Of a stretch of DNA of 64,000 nt, positions 10,721-18,000 are shown piece by piece. Positions within the stretch are counted from its first letter, which is position 1. Every line of letters starts with the position of its first letter. The notes below the pieces were generated by a model. It was given only the letters and a program-made list of their open reading frames with translations, did not search any database and was not told the origin of the DNA. A program made the translations under genes and the position numbers. The stretch spans positions 3,410,001 to 3,474,000 of the forward strand of contig NZ_CP107880.1 in NCBI RefSeq assembly GCF_036013745.1. The letters are read 5' to 3'. The stretch comes from Streptomyces sp. NBC_00483 (GTDB lineage Bacteria > Actinomycetota > Actinomycetes > Streptomycetales > Streptomycetaceae).

Positions 10721-10761
10721 CCTCCGACGTTCCGTACCGTACGGTGCCGGAACGTCGGAGG
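10721..10761. promoter_or_regulatory. 14-bp inverted repeat upstream of the PhoD-like gene
   Basis: CCTCCGACGTTCCG (10721-10734) is repeated exactly in inverted form at 10748-10761. The 13-nt spacer contains the palindrome ACCGTACGGT (10736-10745). The element ends 20 bp before the PhoD GTG start, where an operator or a 5'-UTR hairpin would act. Confidence 0.6.
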
Positions 10762-10781
10762 ACCGAAGGGGAGGCGATCAC

Positions 10782-12416
10782 GTGGCGAGGCTGCGCCTTG
10801 GACCACTGCTGCGGTACGTGGACGAGGAGACGGCGACGGTGTGGGTCGAGGCGAGTCGGCCCTGCGTCGCCGAGGTGCGCTGCGCGGACGGCGCGTCGGG
10901 CAGCGCGCCCACGTTCCAGGTCGACGGGCACCACTACGCGCTGATCCCGGTCACCGGGCTCACGCCCGGCACACGGACCACGTACGAGGTGATCCTCGAC
11001 GGCGGCGGGGTCTGGCCGCTGCCGGACTCGCCGTACCCCGCCAGCACCATCCGCACCCCGGCGTACGAGACGGACGCCCCGGTCCGCGTCACCTTCGGCT
11101 CCTGCCGCTGGGCCGCTCCCCCGGCCGCGGAACACGACCCCGTGGGCCCCGACGCCCTCGACACCCTGGCCGCCCGCATCGCCGCGGACCCGGACGGCGA
11201 GCGCCCCGACGTCCTCGTCCTCCTCGGCGACCAGGTCTACGCGGACGAGGTCTCACCAGCGACGCAGGCGTGGCTGTCCCGCCGCCGCGACCTGTCGGAG
11301 CCACCGGGCACGGAAGTCGCGGACTACCAGGAGTACACGCACCTCTACTACGAGTCGTGGCTCGACCCGGAGGTCCGCTGGCTGCTCTCCACGGTGCCCA
11401 GCTGCATGATCTTCGACGACCACGACCTGATCGACGATTGGAACACCAGCGCCTCCTGGCTCGCCGAGATGCGCGAGATCCCCTGGTGGCGCGAGCGCCT
11501 GCTGAGCGGCCTGATGTCGTACTGGGTGCACCAGCACATCGGCAATCTGTCACCGGCGGCGCTCGCCACCGACCCGGTCTACGCGGCCGTCCGGGCCACC
11601 CCCGACGGCACGGACGCGCTCCGCGAGTTCGCCGCCCGCGCCGACACGGACCCCGACTCGGTCCGCTGGAGCTACCGCCGCGACTTCGGCCGCGTACGCC
11701 TTCTCATGGTGGACACCCGGGCGGCCCGCGTCCTCGACGAACAACACCGGGCGATGCTCTCGCCCGGCGAGGCGAAGTGGCTGCGCGAACAGACCCTCGC
11801 GGACCACGGCACGTACGACCACCTCCTCATCGGTACGTCGCTGCCCTGGCTGCTCCCGCACCTCATCCACGACGCCGAGGGGTGGAACGCGGCGCTGTGC
11901 CGGGGCGAGCGAGGGGCGCGCTGGGCGCGGTTCGGTGAGGATCTGCGGCGCAGGGCGGACCTTGAGCACTGGGCGGCGTTCCCCAAGTCCTTCGACGCGC
12001 TCGCGGACCTGATCGCCGAGGCCGGCTCGGGGTCCGCCGCGCCCGCGACGATCTCGGTCCTCTCCGGTGACGTCCACCACGCCTACGTCGCCGAGCCGAC
12101 CTGGCCCGCGACCGCCGAGGCCCCGAGCGCCCGCGTCCTGCAACTCACCTGCTCCCCGGTGCACAACTCCGTCCCGGCATCCATACGCGTCGGCTTCCGC
12201 TTCGGCTGGAGCCGCTTCGGACGGATCATCGGCCGCCGCTTCGCCCGCCACGCCCGCGCGGCCACACCACGCATCGCCTGGCGCCGAACGGGCGGCCCCT
12301 GGTTCGGCAACCAACTCATGACCCTGACCCTCCGCTCCCGCACCGCCCACCTGACCCTCGACCAGGCGGACGCACGCCGGGGCTTGGTGCGGGCGGAAAA
12401 GCGGAGGCTGACGTAG
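10782..12416 (+). CDS. PhoD-like alkaline phosphatase/phosphodiesterase
   Basis: A 544-aa metallophosphatase. The N-terminal ~95 residues form a beta domain (LLRYVDEETATVWVEA ... TTYEV). The catalytic domain has the metal-ligand motifs GSCRWA, LLLGDQVYADE, FDDHDLIDDWN and VLSGDVHHAYV. No Tat signal is present, so unlike classical PhoD it is predicted cytoplasmic. GTG 10782 is preceded by AAGGGGAG. The gene's final codons and its TAG stop lie within a 27-bp tandem repeat, so the C-terminus (KRRLT) may be secondarily altered. Confidence 0.88.
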   Translation: MARLRLGPLLRYVDEETATVWVEASRPCVAEVRCADGASGSAPTFQVDGHHYALIPVTGLTPGTRTTYEVILDGGGVWPLPDSPYPASTIRTPAYETDAPVRVTFGSCRWAAPPAAEHDPVGPDALDTLAARIAADPDGERPDVLVLLGDQVYADEVSPATQAWLSRRRDLSEPPGTEVADYQEYTHLYYESWLDPEVRWLLSTVPSCMIFDDHDLIDDWNTSASWLAEMREIPWWRERLLSGLMSYWVHQHIGNLSPAALATDPVYAAVRATPDGTDALREFAARADTDPDSVRWSYRRDFGRVRLLMVDTRAARVLDEQHRAMLSPGEAKWLREQTLADHGTYDHLLIGTSLPWLLPHLIHDAEGWNAALCRGERGARWARFGEDLRRRADLEHWAAFPKSFDALADLIAEAGSGSAAPATISVLSGDVHHAYVAEPTWPATAEAPSARVLQLTCSPVHNSVPASIRVGFRFGWSRFGRIIGRRFARHARAATPRIAWRRTGGPWFGNQLMTLTLRSRTAHLTLDQADARRGLVRAEKRRLT

Positions 12417-12482
12417 TTCAAGCCCCGGCGGAGGCTGACGTAGTTCAAGCCCCGGCGGAGGCTGACGTAGTTCAAGCCCCCG
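12402..12482 (+). repeat. 27-bp tandem repeat x3 spanning the PhoD stop codon
   Basis: Units at 12402-12428 and 12429-12455 are identical, and a third starts at 12456. Each contains CTGACGTAG (with the TAG stop) followed by TTCAAGCCCC. That last part equals the head of the REP-like elements immediately downstream. Confidence 0.92.
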
Positions 12483-12498
12483 GCGGCGATTGAGCAAA

Positions 12499-12545
12499 TC
12501 AAGCCCCGCCGGCGATTGAGGCGCGGGGTCCGGGGCAGAGCCCCG
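12499..12545 (+). repeat. REP-like intergenic element, copy A
   Basis: This element has two potential hairpins. CCCCGC pairs with GCGGGG around GGCGATTGAG-type spacing, and CGGGGC pairs with GCCCCG with a 3-nt loop. The same element recurs at 12571-12616 and, inverted, at 57207-57252. A partial head copy sits at 12473-12494. Confidence 0.85.
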
Positions 12546-12570
12546 AGCCCGTAACGCCGGTTCGGCAAAA

Positions 12571-12616
12571 TCAGCCCCGCCGGCGCTTGAGGCGCGGGGC
12601 CCGGGGCGGAGCCCCG
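12571..12616 (+). repeat. REP-like intergenic element, copy B
   Basis: Nearly identical to copy A (CGCTTGAGG instead of CGATTGAGG). It is followed directly by TGACGTAG, the same octamer found at the PhoD stop. The remainder of the gap to 12780 is pyrimidine-rich, without a recognisable gene. Confidence 0.85.
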
Positions 12617-12780
12617 TGACGTAGGCCCGGCCGGCCGGCACCAACCCGCACCGACCAACGCCCCACCCCAGGTGAGACGGACCACACCCCCACCGACCCG
12701 CACCACCCCCGGCAGGGAACCGGCATGATGAGGCCGTCCATCCGCTTCCCAGCAGCCCCACATGCCTCGGGAGTCCCACC

Positions 12781-14772
12781 TTGCCCGTCCCCCACCCCGA
12801 GCACCCCACGCACCCCGCACCCCCCACGTTCGCCCTCGCCATCGTCGGCGCAGGCCCCCGCGGCACCAGCGTCCTGGAACGCCTCACCGCATCGGCGGAC
12901 GAACTCCTCCCGCCCGGGACCCGGCTCACGATCCACCTGATCGACCCGCACCCGCCGGGCGCGGGCGCCGTCTGGCGCACGGACCAGGCTCCGGAACTCC
13001 TCATGAACACGGTCGCCTCGCAGGTCACCCTGTTCACCGACGACAGTGTCGACTGCTCGGGCCCGATCCGCCCGGGCCCGAGCCTGTACGAGTGGGCCCT
13101 GCGGCACGACGCGGCACTCGCCCCCGACGCGTACCCGACCCGCGCCCAGTACGGGCGCTACCTGCGCTGGGTGTTCGCCGAAACGGTGGCATCCGCCCCG
13201 GAGTCCGTAGAGGTCGTCCCACACGCCACCCGCGCCGTCCGCCTCGACGACGCCTCCGGCACCGGCACCCCCGGCGCCGCGGACGGCCTCCAGACCCTCA
13301 CCCTCGCCGACGGCCACCGCCTCACCGGCCTGCACGCCGTCGTCCTCACTCAGGGCCACCTGCCCACCGCCCCCGCCCCGGCCGAGCGCGACCTCACCGA
13401 GTACGCCCGCCGGCACGGCCTGCGCCACCTCCCGCCCGCCAACCCGGCCGACCTCGACCTGAGCCCCCTGGCCCCCGGCGAACCCGTCCTCCTGCGCGGC
13501 CTCGGCCTCAACTTCTTCGACCACATGACCCTGTTGACGCAGGGCCGCGGCGGCCGCCACATACGCACGGCGGACGGTGGCCTGCGCTACCTCCCCTCGG
13601 GCAACGAGCCCCGCCTGTACGCGGGTTCACGCCGCGGCATCCCCCACCAGGCGCGCGGCGACAACGCCAAGGGCGCGTACGGCCGCCACCAACCCGCCGT
13701 ACTCACCCCCGAGTTGATAGCCGGATTCCGCAAACGGGCCGACTCCGGCGACGCCCCCGACTTCCTCGCCGACATATGGCCGCTGGTCGCGAAGGAGGTC
13801 GAAACGGTCTACTACGAGACGCTCCTGCGGGCCACGGACACCCGACGCCGCACCGACGACTCCTTCCGCGAGCGCTTCCTCGCCGCGCCCCACCGCTCCC
13901 GCCAAGAGGCCGCCGTTCTCGGCGAGTTCGGGATTTCCGAGGATCTTCTGTGGTCCTGGGACCGCGTCTCACGCCCCGCTTCGGGCCGCACGTACACCTC
14001 TCCCGCCACATGGCGCGCCTGGCTTCTCGGCCATCTTCGCGAGGACGCCGCGCACGCCGCGCTCGGCAACGTGGAAGGCCCGGTGAAGGCCGCCCTCGAC
14101 GTGCTGCGCGACCTGCGCAACGAACTTCGGCTCGTCGTCGACCACGGCGGCCTGACCGGCGTCTCGCGCCGCGACCACCTCGACCGCTGGTACACCCCGC
14201 TCAACGCGTTCCTGTCGATCGGGCCACCCCGGCGACGTATCGAGGAGCTGACCGCGCTGATCGAGGCCGGCGTCCTGACCGTCGTCGGGCCGCGCATGGA
14301 GGTGACGGTGCGGGACGGCCGTTTCGTCGCGCACTCGCCCGACGTACCCGGTTCGACCGTGAGGGTCACCACACTCGTCGAGGCCCGGCTGCCCGAGCCC
14401 GACCTCCGCAGGACCGCCGACGACCTGCTGATACGCCTCCTCAAGACCGGCGGCGCCAGGCCGCACACGGTCGACGGGCACGAAACCGGAGGCCTCGACG
14501 TCACGCCCCGCCCGTACCACCTGATCAACCGTCAAGGTCGGTCGCACACACGGCGGTTCGCCTTCGGAGTGCCCACCGAGGGGGTGCACTGGGTGACCGC
14601 CGCGGGGGCCCGTCCGGGGGTCGACTCGGTCACCCTCTCCGACGCCGACGCGGTGGCCCGCGCCGCCCTGCGCACGACCGGAGCGGACCCCGCCACACCC
14701 GAAGCGGAAGCCGATTCGGAGGGCGATCATGGCCGGATGTTGAACTTGCAAGCACTAATTAGGTTCCCCTAA
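12781..14772 (+). CDS. FAD/NAD(P)-binding protein (NAD_binding_9 family)
   Basis: A 663-aa protein starting close to a Rossmann motif, LAIVGAGPRGTSVLERL (GxGPxG). Later segments (LHAVVLTQGHLPT, LLRGLGLNFFDHMTLL) match the large actinobacterial family of FAD-NAD(P)-binding proteins distantly related to lysine/ornithine N-hydroxylases. Substrate and reaction are unknown. The start is TTG 12781 with GGGAG seven bases upstream. It is also in the right place relative to the FAD fold, and no ATG fits. The stop codon lies inside an ATTAGG/CCTAAT dyad. Confidence 0.82.
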   Translation: MPVPHPEHPTHPAPPTFALAIVGAGPRGTSVLERLTASADELLPPGTRLTIHLIDPHPPGAGAVWRTDQAPELLMNTVASQVTLFTDDSVDCSGPIRPGPSLYEWALRHDAALAPDAYPTRAQYGRYLRWVFAETVASAPESVEVVPHATRAVRLDDASGTGTPGAADGLQTLTLADGHRLTGLHAVVLTQGHLPTAPAPAERDLTEYARRHGLRHLPPANPADLDLSPLAPGEPVLLRGLGLNFFDHMTLLTQGRGGRHIRTADGGLRYLPSGNEPRLYAGSRRGIPHQARGDNAKGAYGRHQPAVLTPELIAGFRKRADSGDAPDFLADIWPLVAKEVETVYYETLLRATDTRRRTDDSFRERFLAAPHRSRQEAAVLGEFGISEDLLWSWDRVSRPASGRTYTSPATWRAWLLGHLREDAAHAALGNVEGPVKAALDVLRDLRNELRLVVDHGGLTGVSRRDHLDRWYTPLNAFLSIGPPRRRIEELTALIEAGVLTVVGPRMEVTVRDGRFVAHSPDVPGSTVRVTTLVEARLPEPDLRRTADDLLIRLLKTGGARPHTVDGHETGGLDVTPRPYHLINRQGRSHTRRFAFGVPTEGVHWVTAAGARPGVDSVTLSDADAVARAALRTTGADPATPEAEADSEGDHGRMLNLQALIRFP

Positions 14773-14773
14773 T
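14758..14773. promoter_or_regulatory. ATTAGG-TTCC-CCTAAT dyad before the DoxX gene
   Basis: A perfect 6-bp inverted repeat with a 4-bp spacer lies in an unusually A+T-rich spot. It spans the upstream stop codon and sits about 95 bp before the DoxX start. It may be the operator or promoter core for DoxX. The left half resembles the TTAGGTT half of actinobacterial iron boxes, but the right half does not fit. Confidence 0.45.
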
Positions 14774-14868
14774 CTTTGGCGCCCCACACCGGTGGCGGCA
14801 GCGGCGATGAAGGCGCTCCTCGCGCCGGTGCTCTCGGTTTCGTCCCCACCGACCGAAGGAGCCCCACC

Positions 14869-15318
14869 ATGACTGGACGTCTCAACCGCGCCCAGCCCTA
14901 CGCTCTCGGCCTCTTCCGCATCGTCATAGGCCTGCTCTTCGCCTGCCACGGCGCCGCTTCGCTCTTCGGCGTCCTCGGCGGGGCGATGGGCGGCGGCAGC
15001 GTCGAGACCGGCGTCTGGCCCGCCTGGTACGCGGCCGTGATCCAGCTCGTCGGCGGCGGCCTCGTGCTGCTCGGCCTCGGCACCCGCTTCGCCGCCTTCA
15101 TCGCGTCGGGCTCGATGGCCTACGCGTACTTCAAGGTCCACCAGCCCGAGTCGCTGTGGCCGCTCCAGAACGGCGGCGAGGCCTCCGTGCTGTTCTGCTG
15201 GGCGATGCTGCTGCTCGTCTTCACCGGCTCCGGCGCGCTGGGCCTCGACCGCCTCTTCGCCGGACGCGGCGAACGGGTCGAGGACACGGCACGGACCGGC
15301 GAGGCCGTCCCGGCCTGA
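14869..15318 (+). CDS. DoxX-family membrane protein
   Basis: A 149-aa protein with four hydrophobic helices (LGLFRIVIGLLFACHGAASL, AAVIQLVGGGLVLLGLG, FAAFIASGSMAYAYF, SVLFCWAMLLLVF) and the family's GL-x-CHG/HG segment. DoxX proteins are associated with oxidative-stress membrane complexes or thiosulfate:quinone chemistry in other bacteria; the role here is unproven. ATG 14869 has AAGGAG seven bases upstream. It is monocistronic, with a convergent terminator after it. Confidence 0.88.
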   Translation: MTGRLNRAQPYALGLFRIVIGLLFACHGAASLFGVLGGAMGGGSVETGVWPAWYAAVIQLVGGGLVLLGLGTRFAAFIASGSMAYAYFKVHQPESLWPLQNGGEASVLFCWAMLLLVFTGSGALGLDRLFAGRGERVEDTARTGEAVPA

Positions 15319-15334
15319 GGTTCCGCGCGTACAA

Positions 15335-15378
15335 CGGCGGCCCGCTCCCCACGTGAACTCGTGGAGGGCGGGCCGCCG
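15335..15378. terminator. Hairpin between DoxX and the SodC-like gene
   Basis: CGGCGGCCCGC (15335-15345) pairs with GCGGGCCGCCG (15368-15378), with a further CCACG/CGTGG pair inside the loop. It serves two convergent genes. Confidence 0.7.
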
Positions 15379-15404
15379 CCGTACGCGTACTTACACGTAA
15401 GACC

Positions 15405-15938
15405 TCAGGAGATCGAGGTGAACGGCACCGAGAAGCACGCCACCCGGTCCCCCGACGCGCCCGGCTTGTCGTGGATCACGATGGAGCCCGCGCCGCCGTG
15501 CCGCAGCCCCCACGACTTGTGCACCTTCGCGCCGCCATTGCCCTTCGCGTCGGCGGTGAAGTCGAGCCAGAGCTCGTTCTCCGCGGTCACCCGCTTCGGG
15601 TCCACCACGTTCTGGTAGTGCCCGCCCGCCGCCTCGGGGTCGGCGCCGCACGACTTCTGATGCACGTGCGCGCCGTACTTGTGGCCCGGTACGAGCCCTC
15701 TCACCCGCATACTCACCGTCATGCCGGACGAGTCGGTCCCGTGCTGCGACACCTCGATCGACGACGCCGGGGGCACGAGGGCCTTGTCGTACGTGAGCGC
15801 CGAGGACGCGACGAACGCGTTGGGCGGCGAGAAGTGCCCCGCCATCCGCACCCAGTAACTCGCCGTCGCGCTTGCGCTGCCGGTGGTCACCGCGAGCGCG
15901 GCCGCCGCCAGGACACCTGTCACGATTTTCGCCTTCAT
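15405..15938 (-). CDS. Secreted Cu/Zn superoxide dismutase-like protein
   Basis: A 177-aa exported protein with a signal peptide (MKAKIVTGVLAAAALAV, cleavage near 25). A SodC-type set of ligands is visible: GAHVHQKSCG (two copper His and the disulfide Cys), GGHYQN (bridging/zinc His), and SIVIHD near the C-terminus (last copper His). The spacing is looser than in canonical SodC, so activity is plausible rather than certain. ATG 15938 has GGAGGAAA upstream. An 11-bp inverted repeat lies about 35 bp further upstream. Confidence 0.75.
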   Translation of the reverse strand: MKAKIVTGVLAAAALAVTTGSASATASYWVRMAGHFSPPNAFVASSALTYDKALVPPASSIEVSQHGTDSSGMTVSMRVRGLVPGHKYGAHVHQKSCGADPEAAGGHYQNVVDPKRVTAENELWLDFTADAKGNGGAKVHKSWGLRHGGAGSIVIHDKPGASGDRVACFSVPFTSIS

Positions 15939-15973
15939 TTCCGTTTCCTCCGATCACTTGGGGTCACCAGACC

Positions 15974-16003
15974 CGTCCTGTACCGACTTTTTGGTACGGG
16001 ACG
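15974..16003. promoter_or_regulatory. Inverted repeat upstream of the SodC-like gene
   Basis: CGTCCTGTACC (15974-15984) faces GGTACGGGACG (15993-16003) across 8 nt. Ten of 11 pairs are canonical and one is a T-G wobble. It lies 36 bp upstream of the SodC-like start, as an operator would. Confidence 0.4.
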
Positions 16004-16107
16004 TGACCGACCCATCACGGCAGGAACACGCGGGAACGTGAGATCAGGAACAACTGTGCCCCTTTCGCCACTTCAGCCACTTCTGAGGCGTACGCTGTAG
16101 AGCTGTC

Positions 16108-16170
16108 ATGTCAGCCGCTCCTGTCGGGAGGAACGGCCGGAAATCACCGGAACGGTCCGTACGGGAGTAG
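16108..16170 (+). CDS. Candidate 20-codon leader ORF upstream of the DedA gene
   Basis: ATG 16108 opens 20 codons (MSAAPVGRNG, then RKSPERSVRE) and stops at TAG 16168-16170, seven bases before the DedA GTG. TACGCT at 16091-16096 is a plausible -10 box giving a near-leaderless transcript. The ribosome-binding site for the DedA gene (GGGAG) lies inside the last codons. Whether it is translated is unknown. Confidence 0.35.
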   Translation: MSAAPVGRNGRKSPERSVRE

Positions 16171-16177
16171 GCGAACA

Positions 16178-16810
16178 GTGCTGCAAGGTGTCCTGGGGTC
16201 ACTGACCGACAGTTCGTGGATCTACGCGATCGTGGCGCTCTCCGTCGTCTTCGACGTGTTCGTGCCCGTGCTGCCCAGCGGCTTCCTCGTGATCGCCGCG
16301 GCCACCGCGACCGCGGGCGGCGCTGCCGCCACCGGCGGCGTGCCGCACCCCGACCTCCCGGACCTGCTCGCCCTCACGCTCTGCGCCGCGACGGCCTCGG
16401 TCCTCGGCGACCTGGTCGCCTACCGGATCGCCTGGCGCGGCGGCGAGCGCCTGGACCGCGCCCTCGCCCGCTCCCGGCGCCTGAGCACCGCGCAGGAACG
16501 TCTCGGCGGGGCGCTCGCGCGCTCCAGCGGCGGGCTGCTCGTGATCATCGCCCGGTTCGCGCCCGCGGGCCGCTCGGTCGTCTCCTTCGCGGCCGGTACG
16601 GCGCACCGCCGGGTCCGCGAGTTCCTGCCGTGGTCGGCCGCCGCGGGCGTGGCCTGGGCCGCGTACAGCGTGGCGCTCGGCTACTTCGGCGCGCAGTGGC
16701 TCGGCGCGAGCTGGCTCTCCACCGTCGTCTCGGTCCTCGCTCTGGTGGGCGCGGGCGCGGTGGCGGCGTATGTGATGCGCAGGCCGGCACCGGCGACCCA
16801 GGAGGCCTGA
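16178..16810 (+). CDS. DedA/VTT-family membrane protein
   Basis: A 210-aa multipass protein with the DedA signature. The re-entrant segment FVPVLPSGFLVIAAA, the region LGDLVAYRIAWRGGERL, and the conserved ARFAPAGRSVVSFAAG (F/R-x-x-P-x-x-R) with the following WSAAAGVAWAAY are all present. Family members are phospholipid scramblases or flippases, including undecaprenyl-phosphate recycling. GTG 16178 has GGGAG about ten bases upstream. The stop codon is inside a 35-bp-period repeat. Confidence 0.88.
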   Translation: MLQGVLGSLTDSSWIYAIVALSVVFDVFVPVLPSGFLVIAAATATAGGAAATGGVPHPDLPDLLALTLCAATASVLGDLVAYRIAWRGGERLDRALARSRRLSTAQERLGGALARSSGGLLVIIARFAPAGRSVVSFAAGTAHRRVREFLPWSAAAGVAWAAYSVALGYFGAQWLGASWLSTVVSVLALVGAGAVAAYVMRRPAPATQEA

Positions 16811-16850
16811 GCCGCTCCGCTCGGCCTTCGGCTCAAGAGGCCTGAGCCGC
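16802..16850 (+). repeat. Direct repeat spanning the DedA stop codon
   Basis: GAGGCCTGAGCCGC occurs at 16802-16815 and 16837-16850 (period 35), each followed by a CTCGGC-containing stretch. The first copy contains the DedA TGA. The second copy extends into the end of the convergent DUF2277 gene. Confidence 0.85.
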
Positions 16851-17084
16851 CTCCCTCGGCTCCTTCGAGTGCGCGGCCCCGCGCACCTCCAGGCCGTCGA
16901 GCAGCTCGGCGGTCGCGCGGGCGATGTCGTCCACCGCCCGTTCGAACACCTCGCGATTGTGTGCGGCCGGCGCCCGGAAGCCGGACACCTTCCGCACGTA
17001 CTGCAGGGCTGCAGCCCTGATCTCGTCCCCGGTGGCCTCTTCGGGGAGCGCGGGCGGGCGAAGGGTCTTGATGCTGCGGCACAT
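16833..17084 (-). CDS. DUF2277 family protein
   Basis: An 83-aa protein whose N-terminus MCRSIKTLRPP is diagnostic for DUF2277, followed by the helical stretches IRAAALQYVRKVSG and FERAVDDIARATAELLDGL. Function is unknown. Although the family start at 17084 is clear, GGAGG lies only one base from the ATG, an abnormally short spacing, so initiation may be leaderless or use another signal. Confidence 0.88.
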   Translation of the reverse strand: MCRSIKTLRPPALPEEATGDEIRAAALQYVRKVSGFRAPAAHNREVFERAVDDIARATAELLDGLEVRGAAHSKEPREAAQAS

Positions 17085-17245
17085 GCCTCCAGTCTGCCGC
17101 CGGTCAGCGCTCCGCACCCGGCGATCGCCCCACGGCCGGGCATCCAACGGCCGGGCCCCCGATCGACCACACGTTCGCGTGAACCACCCGATGAAGTACC
17201 CGAAGTTGCTCGCACCCTGAATTCGAACAGACGTACCATTGCCGG

Positions 17246-17680
17246 GTGGCAGCGACCGATGATTCCGACTTCGACTACCCCGGCGACCTTCTCGCCGGCC
17301 AGGCAGAGCTGCATCAGATCAGGGCCGAGCTCCTGGCCCTGCTCAAGCGGCTCCCCTGGTCGGTCGAGCCCCACGACGCAGTCATAGACACGCAGGGCTG
17401 GCGCAAGACGGAGCGCGCGGCCTCGCCCGGCTGGAGCGAGGACGATCAGGCGGAGGTGGAGAAACTCCGCAGGCGCGAGCTGGAACTGGCCGTCTTCGTG
17501 ACGTGCCATCGGTACTGGTCCGAGCTGAAGGGCGGCGACGCGGTGCGGGCCCGCGCACGCCTCAAGCACGTGCACGACGAGCCCGCACACGACGCCTCCG
17601 GGAACGACGAAGGTCCCGGCAACGACGAAGGTCCCGGCAACGACGAAGGTCCCGGCAACGACGAAGGCCCCCGGGCTTGA
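17246..17680 (+). CDS. Actinobacterial hypothetical protein with NDEGPG repeats
   Basis: A 144-aa soluble protein of unknown function. The body (LLAGQAELHQIRAELLALLKRLPW ... WSEDDQAEVEKLRRRELELAVFVTCHRYW) is helical. The C-terminus consists of four NDEGP(G/R) units encoded by an 18-bp tandem repeat. GTG 17246 follows TACCAT by about ten bases, so a leaderless transcript is likely. The last repeat unit forms the left arm of the terminator. Confidence 0.75.
   Translation: MAATDDSDFDYPGDLLAGQAELHQIRAELLALLKRLPWSVEPHDAVIDTQGWRKTERAASPGWSEDDQAEVEKLRRRELELAVFVTCHRYWSELKGGDAVRARARLKHVHDEPAHDASGNDEGPGNDEGPGNDEGPGNDEGPRA
17603..17674 (+). repeat. 18-bp coding tandem repeat x4
   Basis: Units at 17603, 17621 and 17639 are identical, and the fourth at 17657 differs at its end. 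It is in frame (NDEGPG), so copy-number change would keep the reading frame. Confidence 0.95.
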
Positions 17681-17698
17681 TCGCCTGAGGGCCTTCGT
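17661..17698. terminator. Terminator built from the last coding repeat
   Basis: ACGAAGGCCC (17661-17670) pairs with GGGCCTTCGT (17689-17698). The stop codon is in the loop. It also faces the convergent tRNA gene. Confidence 0.8.
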
Positions 17699-17714
17699 TC
17701 ATCGTGCTTCACGG

Positions 17715-17786
17715 TGGGCGCGGACGGTTTCGAACCGCCGACATTCTGCTTGTAAGGCAGACGCTCTACCCCTGAGCTACGCGCCC
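17715..17786 (-). tRNA. tRNA-Val (anticodon TAC)
   Basis: On the minus strand a 72-nt cloverleaf is complete: acceptor GGGCGCG/CGCGCCC, D-arm GCTC/GAGC, anticodon stem TCTGC/GCAGA with loop CTTACAA (anticodon TAC), and T-arm with TTCGAAA. CCA is not encoded. TAGTCT about 33 bases upstream is a possible -10 box. No integrase or duplicated 3' end is seen beside it. Confidence 0.93.
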
Positions 17787-17873
17787 GTGATCCCGGCGTG
17801 TGGCCAGGACGAATGGACAGACTACCTTGCCGGTGCCGATGCTCCGCAATCCCGTGACGGCCGCGACGCCTGC

Positions 17874-17887
17874 GGGGGTTAACCCCC
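17874..17887. promoter_or_regulatory. Palindrome upstream of the lipoprotein gene
   Basis: GGGGGTTAACCCCC is a perfect 14-bp palindrome about 115 bp upstream of the DUF4097 start and between it and the divergent tRNA gene. Function unknown. Confidence 0.4.
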
Positions 17888-18000
17888 CTCGGAATCCGGT
17901 GGCCGTCCACATCCCGGAGGCGATCCCCACCCCCGTACGTTCATGAGTGCCGGCCACCGGGTCGGTGCCGCAACACCGGGTTCCACACGGGGAGTTCACC

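Noticed and set aside
12402..12620. CRISPR array
   Set aside because: The 27-bp units are directly adjacent without spacers, and the REP-like copies are few and unevenly placed; no cas genes are nearby.
14758..14773. Canonical iron box (IdeR/DmdR1)
   Set aside because: Only the left half TTAGGTT matches; the right half lacks the CTAACCTAA pattern, so it is listed only as an unassigned dyad.
17246..18000. Integrated mobile element at tRNA-Val
   Set aside because: No integrase, excisionase or duplicated tRNA 3' end is seen, and the flanking genes look like normal chromosomal genes.
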